Part shown: positions 1-10,007 of the stretch, piece by piece | Layout: each line of letters opens with the position of its first letter | Numbering within the stretch: position 1 is the first letter of the stretch | Source: Marinomonas sp. TW1 | GTDB lineage: Bacteria; Pseudomonadota; Gammaproteobacteria; Pseudomonadales; Marinomonadaceae | Length of the DNA stretch: 64,000 bases | NCBI RefSeq assembly: GCF_001625355.1 | Contig: NZ_JSEE01000009.1 | Coordinates: forward strand, 62,001-126,000 | Direction: 5' to 3' | Translations under genes and position numbers: made by a program | The notes under the pieces: model-generated | Told to the model about the DNA's origin: nothing | What the model saw: the letters and a program-made list of their open reading frames with translations, nothing else | Databases searched by the model: none

Positions 1-296
1 TGATCACCGTCTAACGGTATGGCTTCTACATCGAGTAAATCGGCTAGGGCTTGAATCGTTGCTTGACCGCCTGGTGGGCAGTGATTAATGGCTTCGCCGT
101 TGGAGATGGCTTCGGCATAAGGTCGACAGCCTGGGTGACCACATTGGCCACACTGAGTTTGGGGAAGCAAAGCATCGATTTGATCAACGATCGGATCGCC
201 TTCCACATGGAAGCGCACATTGGCATAACCTAAAATGCCGCCAAAGACTAAGGCTAATAACACTAGGATGCCGATGGCCAATAATACAGTTGTCAT
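1..296 (-). CDS. rsxB: RsxB/RnfB electron transport subunit, N-terminal part (cut by window edge)
   Basis: Only the first 98 codons are visible; the gene continues past the left edge. The product is the iron-sulfur subunit of the Rsx/Rnf membrane complex, which couples ferredoxin/NADH electron transfer to an ion gradient or keeps SoxR reduced. One N-terminal membrane helix (about residues 4-24) is followed by the 4Fe-4S domain with Cys49, Cys52, Cys57 and Cys73 in the family pattern CGQCGHPGC. The ferredoxin-type domain would lie outside the window. An AGGAG ribosome site precedes the ATG, 10 bp after the rsxA stop, so the two are co-transcribed. Confidence 0.93.
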   Translation of the reverse strand, partial: MTTVLLAIGILVLLALVFGGILGYANVRFHVEGDPIVDQIDALLPQTQCGQCGHPGCRPYAEAISNGEAINHCPPGGQATIQALADLLDVEAIPLDGD

Positions 297-306
297 GGTT
301 TGGCTC

Positions 307-888
307 CTAAATCTGTACCAAGGCGGTGAAGCCCATGAAAGCCAAGGCCATTAAACCTGCCGTGATCATGCCGATTGCCGACCCTTTAAACACCACAGGT
401 ACGTCGGCCACATTGATGCGTTCGCGCATGGCGGCAAACAACACCAAGACAAATGAGAAGCCGACCGCGGCACCGAAGCCATATAAAATGGATTCAACAA
501 AGTCGTTTTGTTTGCTGATGTTTTGCAGCGCCACACCCAGTACAGCACAGTTGGTTGTTATCAAGGGTAGGAAAATCCCCAGCACGCGGTACAACAAAGG
601 ACTGGTTTTATGTACCACCATTTCAGTAAATTGCACCACGACAGCAATCACTAATATGAAGGAAATAGTTTGCAGATATTCCAGACCAAATGGCTGCAAT
701 ATGTAGGTAAAAGTGAGATAGCTGCACAGACTGGAAAGAGTCAGTACAAAGGTGGTGGCCATCGCCATACCAATAGATGTCTCTAATTTTCCAGACACAC
801 CCATGAAAGGGCAGAGTCCTAAAAACTGTACCAAGACAAAATTGTTCACCAAAATGGTGCTGACTAGTATCAACAGATATTCAGTCAT
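307..888 (-). CDS. rsxA: RsxA/RnfA electron transport complex membrane subunit
   Basis: Integral membrane subunit of the Rsx/Rnf complex, 193 residues, the usual family length. The sequence is almost entirely hydrophobic with about six membrane segments and the characteristic N-terminal stretch [16 protein letters not shown], followed by [11 protein letters not shown] in the middle, both typical of RnfA/NqrE-type proteins. It works with RsxB, encoded directly downstream on the same strand. The start at 888 gives the canonical [19 protein letters not shown] beginning. Its promoter must lie in the AT-rich 889-1070 stretch. SoxR-reducing versus energy-coupling function cannot be told from this part of the operon. 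Confidence 0.95.
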   Translation of the reverse strand: MTEYLLILVSTILVNNFVLVQFLGLCPFMGVSGKLETSIGMAMATTFVLTLSSLCSYLTFTYILQPFGLEYLQTISFILVIAVVVQFTEMVVHKTSPLLYRVLGIFLPLITTNCAVLGVALQNISKQNDFVESILYGFGAAVGFSFVLVLFAAMRERINVADVPVVFKGSAIGMITAGLMALAFMGFTALVQI

Positions 889-1071
889 CTCACGTCCAAA
901 AAAAGGGTAAATTCATCGAAACTAATAGTGCTTGCCCGAGCACTTCCTGCGAGCGTAACTATACCAATCTGCTTATAACTAACAAAGCTAAAAATCCAGT
1001 ATATATAGTCTGATTTAGTATATAGATAATAAGTTTCGATTATATAAGCTGGATTTATGTATCTATTACAA

Positions 1072-1123
1072 TGCTATTGTTTAACCTATTAAGAATCTTT
1101 CTCATCTAGGTTAAACAATAGCA
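1072..1123 (-). terminator. 17-bp perfect inverted repeat after metG
   Basis: Arms 1072-1088 and 1107-1123 are exact reverse complements of each other around an 18-nt loop. It begins 8 bp after the metG stop. The stem is AT-rich and no long U run follows on the minus strand, so an intrinsic terminator is plausible but not certain. It also sits upstream of rsxA and would separate the two minus-strand units. Confidence 0.5.
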
Positions 1124-1131
1124 GATGGTGG

Positions 1132-3186
1132 CTACATGACGCGTTGACCAGGTTTGGCGCCAGCATGTGGTTCCAGTAGGTAAATTTCTTCACCACCAGG
1201 GCCTGCTGCTAATACCATGCCTTCTGATAAGCCAAACTTCATCTTGCGTGGTGCAAGGTTAGCAACCATGACCGTATATTTGCCTTCTAAATCTTCTGGC
1301 TTATAAGCTGACTTAATACCAGAGAAGACAGTGCGTGTTTCACCACCAATATCAAGGGTCAGTTTCAAAAGCTTGTTGGCTTTTTCTACATGCTCTGCTT
1401 TAGCAATTAATGCAATGCGCAAGTCCACTTTCGCGAAATCATCAAAATTGATTTCTGCTTCGAGAGGTTCTTTGCTCAATTCTGTTTCTTGTTGAACGTT
1501 TGTCACGGAAGGTGCTTTCGACGCAGCTTCGGCTGCGGCTTCCACCTTGCCTTCTTCAATCATGTCATCAATCTGTTTTTGCTCAATACGACCCATTAGA
1601 GGCTTGAATTTATTGATGGTATGGCCGAACAATAATTCTGAACGGTTGTCCCACGTTAGCGCTTTATTCAAGAAGGCTTCGGCATCGGCCACCATGTTTG
1701 GCATAACCGGTTTCAAGTAAGTTGCTAACACACTGAATAGATTCAAGGCGACAGTACAGACTTCTTGAACTTTAGGCAGTGTGGCTTCTTCTTTTGCCAA
1801 AACCCAAGGCGCTTGATCGGCAATGTAAGTATTCGCCACGTCAGCCAAACGCATGATTTCACGAACGGCTTTACCGTATTCACGGCTTTCAAAATGCTCG
1901 GCAATCACATCACCAGCATCAATGAAAGATTGAATCATGTCGTTTTCGCTGACCTCAGTAGCCAACTGACCATCAAACTTCTTAGTAATAAAGCTGGCGG
2001 TACGGCTGGCAATATTAACCACTTTACCTACTACGTCAGAATTCACTCGTTGGATGAAATCTTCTAGATTTAAATCAATGTCGTCGACGCTGGCGTTAAG
2101 CTTAGCGGCAAAGTAGTAGCGTAAGTATTGTGGGTCTAAATGGTTTAAGTAAGTACGCGCCTTAATAAAAGTGCCGCGTGACTTAGACATCTTGGTGCCG
2201 TTTACCGTGACATAGCCGTGGGCATTTACTTTCGTGGGGGTGCGGTAACCGGCGCAATCTAACATCGCAGGCCAGAACAAAGCATGGAAGTTGATGATGT
2301 CTTTACCGATGAAGTGGTAAAGCTCGGCGTCTGAGTCTTTTGCCCAGTAATCCTCGAAGTTTAGCCCTTCCGTGCGATCACACAGATTCTGAAAACTCGC
2401 CATGTAACCGATCGGAGCATCTAGCCATACGTAGAAATATTTGCCAGGAGCGTCTGGAATTTCAAAGCCAAAATAAGGTGCGTCACGGCTGATGTCCCAT
2501 TCTTGTAAACCGGAATCCAACCACTCGGCCAGTTTGTTCGCCACTTGGTCTTGTAAGGTGCCACTGCGAGTCCATTTCGCTAAGAAGTCTTGGAAATCGG
2601 GTAATTTAAAGAAGTAATGCTCGGACTCTTTTTCAATGGGTGTCGCACCAGAATACACTGAGCGTGGGTTGATCATTTCCATTGGCGTGTAAGTGGCGGA
2701 ACACACTTCACAGTTGTCGCCGTATTGGTCTTCCGCTTTACACTTAGGGCATGTGCCTTTGATAAAGCGATCTGCTAGGAACATTTCTTTTTCTGGATCG
2801 TAAGCTTGCACGATGGAACGTACTGAGATTTTGCCGTTATCACGCAGCGCTTTATAGATGCTGGTAGAAATGTCACGGTTTTCTTCTGAGTGAGTTGAGT
2901 GGTAGTTATCGTAACCAATCAAGAAATCATTGAAGTCTTTCATGTGCTCTTGGCGCACGCCTTCGATCAACTCTTCAGAGGTGATGCCATTTTGCTCCGC
3001 TTTAATCATAATGGCGGTGCCATGGGCGTCATCGGCACAAACCGCAGTACACACGTGCCCACGCATTTTCTGAAAACGCACCCAGATGTCTGTTTGGATG
3101 TGTTCCAGCATGTGTCCTAAATGGATAGATCCATTTGCATAAGGAAGGGCGCTGGTGACGAGTATTTTGCGTTGCGTTTGTGCCAT
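1132..3186 (-). CDS. metG: Methionyl-tRNA synthetase
   Basis: Charges tRNA-Met with methionine in the cytoplasm. 684 residues, the length of the dimeric E. coli-like form. The class I signature is HLGH at residues 22-25 (in [11 protein letters not shown]), the KMSKS loop follows at about residue 335, and between them is the zinc knuckle with CPKC and CEVC. The C-terminal part from about residue 580 ([15 protein letters not shown]) is the EMAPII/Arc1p-like tRNA-binding and dimerisation domain. The gene is divergent from mrp, with 224 bp between them. Nothing appears missing or unusual. Confidence 0.97.
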   Translation of the reverse strand: MAQTQRKILVTSALPYANGSIHLGHMLEHIQTDIWVRFQKMRGHVCTAVCADDAHGTAIMIKAEQNGITSEELIEGVRQEHMKDFNDFLIGYDNYHSTHSEENRDISTSIYKALRDNGKISVRSIVQAYDPEKEMFLADRFIKGTCPKCKAEDQYGDNCEVCSATYTPMEMINPRSVYSGATPIEKESEHYFFKLPDFQDFLAKWTRSGTLQDQVANKLAEWLDSGLQEWDISRDAPYFGFEIPDAPGKYFYVWLDAPIGYMASFQNLCDRTEGLNFEDYWAKDSDAELYHFIGKDIINFHALFWPAMLDCAGYRTPTKVNAHGYVTVNGTKMSKSRGTFIKARTYLNHLDPQYLRYYFAAKLNASVDDIDLNLEDFIQRVNSDVVGKVVNIASRTASFITKKFDGQLATEVSENDMIQSFIDAGDVIAEHFESREYGKAVREIMRLADVANTYIADQAPWVLAKEEATLPKVQEVCTVALNLFSVLATYLKPVMPNMVADAEAFLNKALTWDNRSELLFGHTINKFKPLMGRIEQKQIDDMIEEGKVEAAAEAASKAPSVTNVQQETELSKEPLEAEINFDDFAKVDLRIALIAKAEHVEKANKLLKLTLDIGGETRTVFSGIKSAYKPEDLEGKYTVMVANLAPRKMKFGLSEGMVLAAGPGGEEIYLLEPHAGAKPGQRVM

Positions 3187-3410
3187 TTTTGATAAGCCTA
3201 CTGGATTAAAAAAGGTCGAATATTCTATCAGAATTTAGAGGTGGACGACGAAAAAGAGTCTCAGTCTAAATAAGGGATAGCATGTTGAAAGGCGACATTA
3301 TAAGACGCCACTTATTCAGTGCAAGTCTAAGCCTTGCTTTTCCACGATTTGCCCCCACATTGGCATCATCATATCCATTTATTCGCGCCGCTTGTTAATT
3401 AGGAGCCTAC

Positions 3411-4493
3411 ATGCCCACCTTAGACGAACTGCATGCTCAACAGCAGACCATTTTGGCTGAACTGATCGATCCCAATACCCAACAAGCCTATGGTGATGTC
3501 TGGCAATTGACCGGTGATGACGCCCGTTTACATTTGCGTATTACTTTACCTTACCCAGCGCAGCAACAGCAGGCGCAACTAGAGCAAATTGTTCAAACAG
3601 CGCTAAACGATACTCGGGAACTGACGTTAGAGATTGAACACGAAATCAGCCAATACGCTACACAGGGGAATTTACCTGGCCTTAATGGGGTGAAAAATGT
3701 GATTGCCGTGGCGTCGGGTAAAGGTGGGGTTGGTAAATCGACCACTACGGTGAACTTGGCCTTGGCCATGGCACGTGAAGGCGCGCGCGTGGGGATTCTG
3801 GATGCGGATATTTACGGCCCAAGCCAAGGTATGATGCTGGGTTTTGCCGATGGTACTCGACCACAAGTGCGCGATGAAAAGTTCTTTATTCCGCCGAGCG
3901 CTCATGGTGTGCAAGTCATGTCGATGGCCTTTTTGATGACCAAAGATACGCCAGTAGCGTGGCGTGGTCCTATGGTTACTGGGGCTTTGATGCAAATTCT
4001 CACGCAAACCGATTGGGATGACTTGGATTATTTGTTTGTTGATATGCCACCAGGTACTGGCGACATTCAATTGACGTTATCGCAAAAAGTGCCGGTTGCT
4101 GGATCTGTGATCGTTACCACACCGCAAGACATTGCGCTGTTGGACGCTCGTCGTGGCATAGAGATGTTTAATAAAGTGAAGATTCCGGTATTGGGCGTGG
4201 TAGAAAACATGTCAACGCACATTTGTTCTAACTGTGGCCATCATGAAGCCATCTTTGGTGATGAGGGTGGTGCCAGCTTAGCAAAAGAATACGGCGTCAA
4301 TGTCTTGGGTAAGTTGCCGTTGAGTTTGTCGATTCGTGAACAGAGTGATTTAGGGAGGCCGATTGTGGTAAATTCCCCCGATAGTGAGGTGACGGGCATT
4401 TATCAGTCGATTGCTCGTCAGTTGGGTGCTACTCTTGCCCGCCTACAAGAACAGCAATTTGTGATGCCAACCATTGGCATGAGCGACGATTGA
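3411..4493 (+). CDS. apbC: Mrp/ApbC iron-sulfur cluster carrier ATPase
   Basis: Cytosolic P-loop ATPase that binds and transfers Fe-S clusters. Residues 1-75 resemble the MIP18 (DUF59) domain; the ParA-like ATPase domain follows with the deviant Walker A GKGGVGKSTT at about residue 105. The CxxC motif in HICSNCGHH (about residue 270) would hold the bridging cluster. 360 residues, normal for the family. AGGAG precedes the ATG. It is the first gene of a probable operon with dcd (9 bp gap) and the COG0523 GTPase. The metG-mrp-dcd order is common in gammaproteobacteria. Confidence 0.94.
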   Translation: MPTLDELHAQQQTILAELIDPNTQQAYGDVWQLTGDDARLHLRITLPYPAQQQQAQLEQIVQTALNDTRELTLEIEHEISQYATQGNLPGLNGVKNVIAVASGKGGVGKSTTTVNLALAMAREGARVGILDADIYGPSQGMMLGFADGTRPQVRDEKFFIPPSAHGVQVMSMAFLMTKDTPVAWRGPMVTGALMQILTQTDWDDLDYLFVDMPPGTGDIQLTLSQKVPVAGSVIVTTPQDIALLDARRGIEMFNKVKIPVLGVVENMSTHICSNCGHHEAIFGDEGGASLAKEYGVNVLGKLPLSLSIREQSDLGRPIVVNSPDSEVTGIYQSIARQLGATLARLQEQQFVMPTIGMSDD

Positions 4494-4502
4494 GGAAGTA
4501 AC

Positions 4503-5093
4503 ATGCGTTTGTGTGACCGAGATATAATTAAAGCCCTAGACCAAGGCAACATCGTGATTGAGCCACGCCCAGACAACAGCGTGATCAGCGGTGTGTCGGT
4601 GGACTTACGTTTGGGCAACTCATTTCGAGTGTTTCAAGGTCACCCAGCGCCTTATCTTGACCTGAGCAGTTCCAAAGACGATCTGAGTAAAGTCATCGAA
4701 TCTGTGATGAGTGATGAGATCCTAGTCGATGATGGCAAACCTTTCTTTATTCACCCTGGAGAACTGGTATTGGGTGTGACCAAAGAGTCGGTCACGATTC
4801 CTGACGACTTGGTCGGTTGGTTAGACGGCCGTTCTTCTCTGGCTCGTTTGGGGCTCATGGTGCACGTAACGGCTCACCGTATTGATCCCGGTTGGAGTGG
4901 TGGCATCGTTTTGGAATTCCTTAATGGGGGGAAATTACCCATTGCTCTAAGCCCAGGAATGACCATAGGGGCGATTAACTTTGAAACCTTGTCTGGTCCA
5001 GCAGAACGCCCTTATAACAAGCGCGATAACGCCAAATATAAGGATCAAAAATCCGCCGTCGGTAGTCGCATCAGTGGCGATAAATCTCAATAG
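4503..5093 (+). CDS. dcd: dCTP deaminase
   Basis: Deaminates dCTP to dUTP, the main route to dUMP and so to dTMP in this type of bacterium. 196 residues, close to the E. coli enzyme. The active-site block [20 protein letters not shown] is present, along with the conserved start MRLCDRDI and the C-terminal [10 protein letters not shown] that closes over the nucleotide in the trimer. A GAGG ribosome site lies within the end of mrp. No bifunctional dUTPase signature is apparent, so the product should be dUTP. Confidence 0.96.
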   Translation: MRLCDRDIIKALDQGNIVIEPRPDNSVISGVSVDLRLGNSFRVFQGHPAPYLDLSSSKDDLSKVIESVMSDEILVDDGKPFFIHPGELVLGVTKESVTIPDDLVGWLDGRSSLARLGLMVHVTAHRIDPGWSGGIVLEFLNGGKLPIALSPGMTIGAINFETLSGPAERPYNKRDNAKYKDQKSAVGSRISGDKSQ

Positions 5094-5116
5094 AGACGAA
5101 TTTTTTAGTAAACACC

Positions 5117-6148
5117 ATGACGTATCATAATATTCCAGTGAACATCATTACCGGATTTTTAGGATCTGGTAAAACGACCCTCATTCGCCAGCTTCTCAGT
5201 AAGGTACCTGCGGGTGAACACTGGGCGGTATTGGTCAATGAGTTTGGTGAAGTGGGCATAGATGGTGCGTTACTGGCAGACAGTGGTGCTAGCATCAAAG
5301 AAGTACCAGGCGGTTGTTTATGTTGTGTGACCTCGGCGGCGTTCAGTACAGGCTTGAATGCACTGATCAAGCAGGTCAATCCAGACCGCATACTCATTGA
5401 GCCCACTGGCATTGGTCACCCCGCGCAAATCATGGCGCAATTGCAAGCCGAACACTACCATGATGTGCTGGATGTCAAAGCGTCTGTGTGCTTGCTGGAC
5501 GTTCGTAATTTACAAGATCCAAGATACCTTGGTCATCCAGCGTTCTTTGACCAGATCGATCAAGCTGATGTGCTGATTGCGTCAAAGGCCGACCAATACT
5601 CGGAAGCCCAGCAAGATCAATTTCTAGCTTTTGTCGCACAACTCAAAGACCCGAAAAAATACGCTTTTTCTTATCATGGCGATATCGCTTTATCTTGGCT
5701 TGATTATTCGAAGAGAGAAGCGACGATTGTGTCACTCCATGACCATTCACACCATCATGATCATTCACACCATCATGACCATTCACATCACCATCACCAT
5801 CACCATCATGATCAAGAGGCCATTCCGCGTCAGCATGACAAGATCACCGTCTTTGAAAAGCGCGATCAAACACTTTGTAGCATTGGTTGGGTGATTGCCG
5901 GAGACATTTTATTTCAACAATCTGCTTTAGAAGACCTCGTACAACAACTCAAACAGCACAAAGGTTTTTGGCGACTCAAAGGCCGACTCAACCTTAATAC
6001 CGAGAGCGCCATTGAGTGCAACATCACCCAAACGGAGCTGGATTTCGCCACGCAAGACAGTGTTCTGCAATCCAAAATTGAGTGTCTTGTCGATGATGAA
6101 CATCAGCTTGCTGAAGTAAAAGGTCTGATAGAAAAGGCGTTGTTTTAG
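5117..6148 (+). CDS. COG0523/CobW-family GTPase with His-rich metal-binding stretch
   Basis: G3E-class P-loop GTPase of the CobW/YeiR/ZigA group, thought to deliver zinc or other metals to client proteins. Walker A is GFLGSGKT at residues 13-20; the metal-binding CxCC motif is in GGCLCC near residue 68; the guanine-specificity motif is SKAD near residue 158. Residues 208-232 are a run of His, Asp and Ser, then the CobW C-terminal domain. It follows dcd by 23 bp and is probably in the same transcript. No Zur box was recognised upstream. YeiR-like is the best fit, but the metal and client are unknown. 343 residues. Confidence 0.85.
   Translation: MTYHNIPVNIITGFLGSGKTTLIRQLLSKVPAGEHWAVLVNEFGEVGIDGALLADSGASIKEVPGGCLCCVTSAAFSTGLNALIKQVNPDRILIEPTGIGHPAQIMAQLQAEHYHDVLDVKASVCLLDVRNLQDPRYLGHPAFFDQIDQADVLIASKADQYSEAQQDQFLAFVAQLKDPKKYAFSYHGDIALSWLDYSKREATIVSLHDHSHHHDHSHHHDHSHHHHHHHHDQEAIPRQHDKITVFEKRDQTLCSIGWVIAGDILFQQSALEDLVQQLKQHKGFWRLKGRLNLNTESAIECNITQTELDFATQDSVLQSKIECLVDDEHQLAEVKGLIEKALF
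5738..5812 (+). repeat. In-frame His/Asp/Ser codon repeat in the GTPase gene
   Basis: Three near-identical 18-bp units (5738-5755, 5756-5773, 5774-5791) each encode HDHSHH or a close variant, then further CAT/CAC codons follow. Units differ only at silent C/T positions. This is seen directly and suggests expansion by slipped replication. Such His-rich loops in the family bind Zn, Ni or Co. Confidence 0.9.
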
Positions 6149-6272
6149 TTTGTCATGCCCTAGGCTTTTTGCATTACGTCTGATTGTCTCTTTTTCACAT
6201 TTTTAAGATGAACGGTTCTAACTTTTCCCTGTTTTATGGTTTATACAAGGAAAAAAGTTAAGAAAGATTAAA

Positions 6273-7526
6273 CTAATCATCTTGTAACTGGGAAGATCTG
6301 ATACAGCAATTTCGACCTTTTGCTTTGGCGTCATATAGAGCATGATCCGCTTGTTTAATAAAGTCATCTGGGTCTTCTTCTGTTGTGAACACTTCCGTTA
6401 TACCTGCACTGATTGAAACCGAAATGGTTTTGTCATCGTAAACTATTTTAAGATTTTGGATGGCGGTACGGATTCGTTCAGCCACATCGAAGGCTTGCTT
6501 TTCATTTGCGTGCGGTAATATTACGATAAATTCTTCGCCACCATAGCGACCGACACAATCTCCTTGTCTAAGGCTTGCTCGAATGGCTTTTGCGGACTGT
6601 TTGAGTACTTCATCACCCGCGGGGTGACCATAGGTATCATTGATTAATTTAAACTTATCTAAGTCCATTAAAATAACGCTGAGCTTGCCACCAAACTGAT
6701 TTAAACGGTCAATTTCTTTATCAAAAAAAGATAAGGTCTGAGTACGGTTATTTATCTGTGTTAAACCGTCTTTGGTTGCCATACTTTGTAATTTGTTATG
6801 GGCTATTTTCAAGGCAGACAGAGGCAGTTTCATTAAGCGGTAAGCAATGAAAAAAATGATCAATAGGTTGGCAAGGACAATGAGTGTGCCGGTGAGCATG
6901 GCGGTGTTCATATCATCGCGGAAGCGAGTGACATTTTGATAAATTTCAATGGCCCCAGCGATCTGCCCTGATTGATTGTAAATGGCTGTGTAAGTCGATA
7001 CTACATCAATATTAAACTGTTTCTCAAAAGCTAAATCCATCTCACTGTCTTTGTAATACATTTTAGAAACAGGTACACCCGTTAGCGCTTTTTCAAGGGA
7101 ATCATTGCCAATATTCAGAGTACCGATAAGCTTTTTATCTGTGCTGTAGGCAATGGTTTTCTCGGGAGTAAAGACCTTTACCTTAATCATATGGAATGGC
7201 TCTAACGTCTGGCGAAAGGCGATGTCTAATGAGTCTTCAGGAATGTTGCTGAGATCAATCATGGCATTTTCATTGGCTAATAATAATTCATGGTAGCTGT
7301 TGGTAAAGGATTGACTGATGCTGATGGCTTCGGCTTCAGCCCGATCAAGAATGTAGGCTTTTGACACCCAGTAAATGGTCAGAGTAGAAAAAATCAAAAT
7401 GGCACTGGCCAAGAGAGATAGTAAGATAAACATGCTGCGAATGAGCTGAGTGGGAGTGTGAATGTCATCCCACTTTTGAGTCATTAAAGGGGGGAGATGA
7501 GATACCTTATAATCCGTCCAAAACAT
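6273..7526 (-). CDS. Membrane-anchored diguanylate cyclase (GGDEF)
   Basis: Predicted to make cyclic di-GMP from two GTP. Residues 30-54 and about 211-233 are membrane helices that bracket a periplasmic sensor domain I cannot assign to a family. The GGDEF domain occupies the last 175 residues with active-site GGEEF near 329-333. An inhibitory I-site RxxD (RQGD) lies exactly five residues before it, so product feedback is expected. 417 residues, no EAL domain. The start at 7526 has an AGGAGG ribosome site 7 nt upstream. Convergent with the GTPase gene; transcribed alone. Confidence 0.9.
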   Translation of the reverse strand: MFWTDYKVSHLPPLMTQKWDDIHTPTQLIRSMFILLSLLASAILIFSTLTIYWVSKAYILDRAEAEAISISQSFTNSYHELLLANENAMIDLSNIPEDSLDIAFRQTLEPFHMIKVKVFTPEKTIAYSTDKKLIGTLNIGNDSLEKALTGVPVSKMYYKDSEMDLAFEKQFNIDVVSTYTAIYNQSGQIAGAIEIYQNVTRFRDDMNTAMLTGTLIVLANLLIIFFIAYRLMKLPLSALKIAHNKLQSMATKDGLTQINNRTQTLSFFDKEIDRLNQFGGKLSVILMDLDKFKLINDTYGHPAGDEVLKQSAKAIRASLRQGDCVGRYGGEEFIVILPHANEKQAFDVAERIRTAIQNLKIVYDDKTISVSISAGITEVFTTEEDPDDFIKQADHALYDAKAKGRNCCIRSSQLQDD

Positions 7527-8138
7527 AAATCCTCCTCAGCTATATCCATGCTTTTATTATTTGGTAAAGGCTTTAAAAAAGTGTCCTGAACGGTGTAGTT
7601 TGTAGTTCTGATTGCCTTCCTGACCAATATTTGATTTAGAGAATGCCTTATATGTCCACTGATACTCTTCACGTTTTCATGAAGCCATTGTTACTGAGTG
7701 TAGTTGATAATTCTTATTTGGATAGGGACTAAGAGCATGTGAAGGCTATGTAGTCGTCTAATAACGTCTGGGAGGTCCAGTTTCCAGTCGACCAGATGAT
7801 ACGAGTAGGGAATCCGTTTAAACATTATAAAATAAGGTTCAATCATCTTGTTTAATGGTATAAAAGTGATGAAACAGCCGTATGGCTGCTTATATTGGGC
7901 TTTTGGGAAAGTTAAGGCGCCTTGCTCGGCTTGATCGTATGTTTCTAAGGTTTAGGAGTCGCTCAAGAATAGGCTGATGTTGTGAATAAACGTGCTCTAT
8001 TCATGCAAAATCATAGTAATATTTATGGAGAAATCGCATAATCACACAGTATTACATTTTGTAATGCTGATAGCATCTTAAGCTGATGTTTTAGTAATAG
8101 TAAATACTTTTAATCGTTTAAACCAGAAAGGATGATCT
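7527..8138. other. 612-bp intergenic region between divergent GGDEF and chemoreceptor genes
   Basis: No convincing gene is seen. Short open frames here lack ribosome sites and resemble nothing I know. It should hold the promoters of the diverging cyclase and chemoreceptor genes. A small perfect dyad ATTACA-TTT-TGTAAT lies at 8051-8065, about 75 bp before the chemoreceptor start, and could be an operator. I found no clear sigma-28 promoter. Confidence 0.5.
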
Positions 8139-9812
8139 ATGTTACGGTCTTTAAAGTTTCAAATATACATGCTTACCTTATTGCCATTGCTTCTAGCGGG
8201 TGTGTTATCGGCTATCGAAATGCTAACTGCGATTCAAGTTGTTCAAGAAAAAACCACACAAACCATTTCTCATTCGGTTTTGGACGTGGAGAAGAAAGGC
8301 TTGATGGCTGTGATGGAGTCGGTGAGAACAATTGTCGAACCCTATGCAAAGAAGCCTAACAAAGAAGGTCTGCCTGAAGCGTTAGCGATTTTAAATTCGA
8401 TAAAATTTAATGATGGTCAAGGCTATATATTTTCTTTTACCTCTGACGGCACCATGCTTCAACATGGCGTAAGTAAAAAAATAGTAGGATCCAATATTCT
8501 TGATCGCACCGATGCTAAAGGAACATTTTTTTTCAAAGAGCTGGTTAAAGCCGCAAAAAATGGTACGCATTTTGTCGAATATTTTCACCTCAAACCCGGT
8601 GCTGAAGAGCCGTCACTAAAATACGCTTATTCCTTATATATCCCTGAATGGGATTTAATGATTAATGCGGGTATTTATCTAGATGAGACACAAAAAATAG
8701 TTGATACGATAACAGCAGAGATTAATGGTTCTAAAAACTCGATACTGCTTCAAAATGCAGTGATCACTATTGTTGTTATGCTGCTTATTATTCTGTTGGT
8801 GTCTTTCGCTGTGTCAATACTATATCGGTCGCTTAATACGCTGCGTCTTTCTGTCGCCGACCTTGCGAATGGTAACGGCGATTTGACGGTAGCGCTACCT
8901 TATAGCTATATCGATTTAATTGATGAGATATCGAAAAACTTTAATCGCTTCCTTGCTTCTCTTAACTCTGATATCACACATTTAAAAGCGACAACTCAAG
9001 AGTTAAATCAGATTGCAAAAACGTCCTCAGAGCATCAGTTACTCTTGGTCGAGTCTGTTAATACTCAAAAAGATGGTGCTTTACAGGTTGCTGCCGCAAT
9101 AGATGAAATGTCCTCTACTGCCAGTGATATCGCTAATAATGCGGAGGTTACTCGCTCATCTGCTGAGTCTGCTAATTCACAAACCAAAGATGTCCTTAAT
9201 CAGGTGGAAACATCAAATGAGCAACTTGAGAACCTCAATATATTGATGACGGATGTTGAGAAGTCTATTAATGAATTAGGACAAAATGTAGAAGATATTA
9301 ATTCTGCATTAAGCGTGATTCAAAGTATCTCTGAACAAACCAATCTACTGGCACTGAACGCCGCTATTGAAGCCGCACGAGCTGGGGAGCAAGGTCGAGG
9401 CTTTGCTGTTGTTGCCGATGAAGTGAGAACGCTTGCTCAGCGCAGCCAAGAGAGTACTGTTGAAATCAGTGGTATTTTGGAGAAGCTGCAAGCCAGCGCT
9501 GCGAACACGGTAAGCGACATGGAGCGTTCTGGCGTGCAACGCAACAAAGTGCTTGAGGCTATGTCAAATATTCGTGCACTCATCAGTAGTAGCACTGAAT
9601 CCATTGAGGGGCTGACGCTGTTGAATATTCAGGTTGCGACCGCCGCAACAGAACAGTCAGCGGTGGCCGATGAGATTGCAGAGAACATCAATGGCATTGT
9701 GGTACAGGCTGATAACATCAGTTCTGGCGCAGAAAAAGCGTCTGAGCAAATGTCTGGTCTGGAGAAACAATCTCAGCTTATTGAAAATATAACGAGCAAA
9801 TTTAAAGTCTAA
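8139..9812 (+). CDS. Methyl-accepting chemotaxis protein with single Cache domain
   Basis: Transmembrane chemoreceptor, 557 residues. Membrane helix 1 is about residues 9-30, a periplasmic sCache_2-like domain follows ([16 protein letters not shown] and a later [16 protein letters not shown] are typical), membrane helix 2 is about 203-226, then HAMP and the cytoplasmic signalling domain. The hairpin tip is recognisable as [20 protein letters not shown]. sCache_2 receptors usually bind small organic acids such as C2/C3 carboxylates; the ligand here is not known. The start has a plausible AAAGGATG site. It lacks the NWETF-like C-terminal pentapeptide, ending TSKFKV. Confidence 0.93.
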   Translation: MLRSLKFQIYMLTLLPLLLAGVLSAIEMLTAIQVVQEKTTQTISHSVLDVEKKGLMAVMESVRTIVEPYAKKPNKEGLPEALAILNSIKFNDGQGYIFSFTSDGTMLQHGVSKKIVGSNILDRTDAKGTFFFKELVKAAKNGTHFVEYFHLKPGAEEPSLKYAYSLYIPEWDLMINAGIYLDETQKIVDTITAEINGSKNSILLQNAVITIVVMLLIILLVSFAVSILYRSLNTLRLSVADLANGNGDLTVALPYSYIDLIDEISKNFNRFLASLNSDITHLKATTQELNQIAKTSSEHQLLLVESVNTQKDGALQVAAAIDEMSSTASDIANNAEVTRSSAESANSQTKDVLNQVETSNEQLENLNILMTDVEKSINELGQNVEDINSALSVIQSISEQTNLLALNAAIEAARAGEQGRGFAVVADEVRTLAQRSQESTVEISGILEKLQASAANTVSDMERSGVQRNKVLEAMSNIRALISSSTESIEGLTLLNIQVATAATEQSAVADEIAENINGIVVQADNISSGAEKASEQMSGLEKQSQLIENITSKFKV

Positions 9813-9819
9813 TAATTAT

Positions 9820-9853
9820 TCCCCTCTGTAAGAGCGTCTTTGTACGGAGGGGA
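9820..9853 (+). terminator. Hairpin after chemoreceptor gene
   Basis: Eleven-pair stem with one G-U pair (arms 9820-9830 and 9843-9853), 8 bp after the stop codon. There is little U tract, so it may terminate weakly or protect the transcript 3' end. Confidence 0.5.
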
Positions 9854-10007
9854 TTCTGCTGTTCTGAGTCACAACGAACAGTTATTTATGAAAATAAATC
9901 ACTGTTCTTAGGCTCACCCCTTATAAAACCCCAAGATACTTTCATGTCCGAGTGGCTTTATTTAATAGCGCTACGTAGGGATCTAGTAATAAAAAGGATG
10001 GAATACT

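Noticed and set aside
5747-5812. Short tandem repeat as part of a CRISPR array
   Set aside because: Units are in-frame His codons within a GTPase gene, with no spacers.
7484-7672. 62-codon minus-strand frame before the GGDEF gene
   Set aside because: No ribosome site or family resemblance; it overlaps the clear start of the cyclase gene in another frame.
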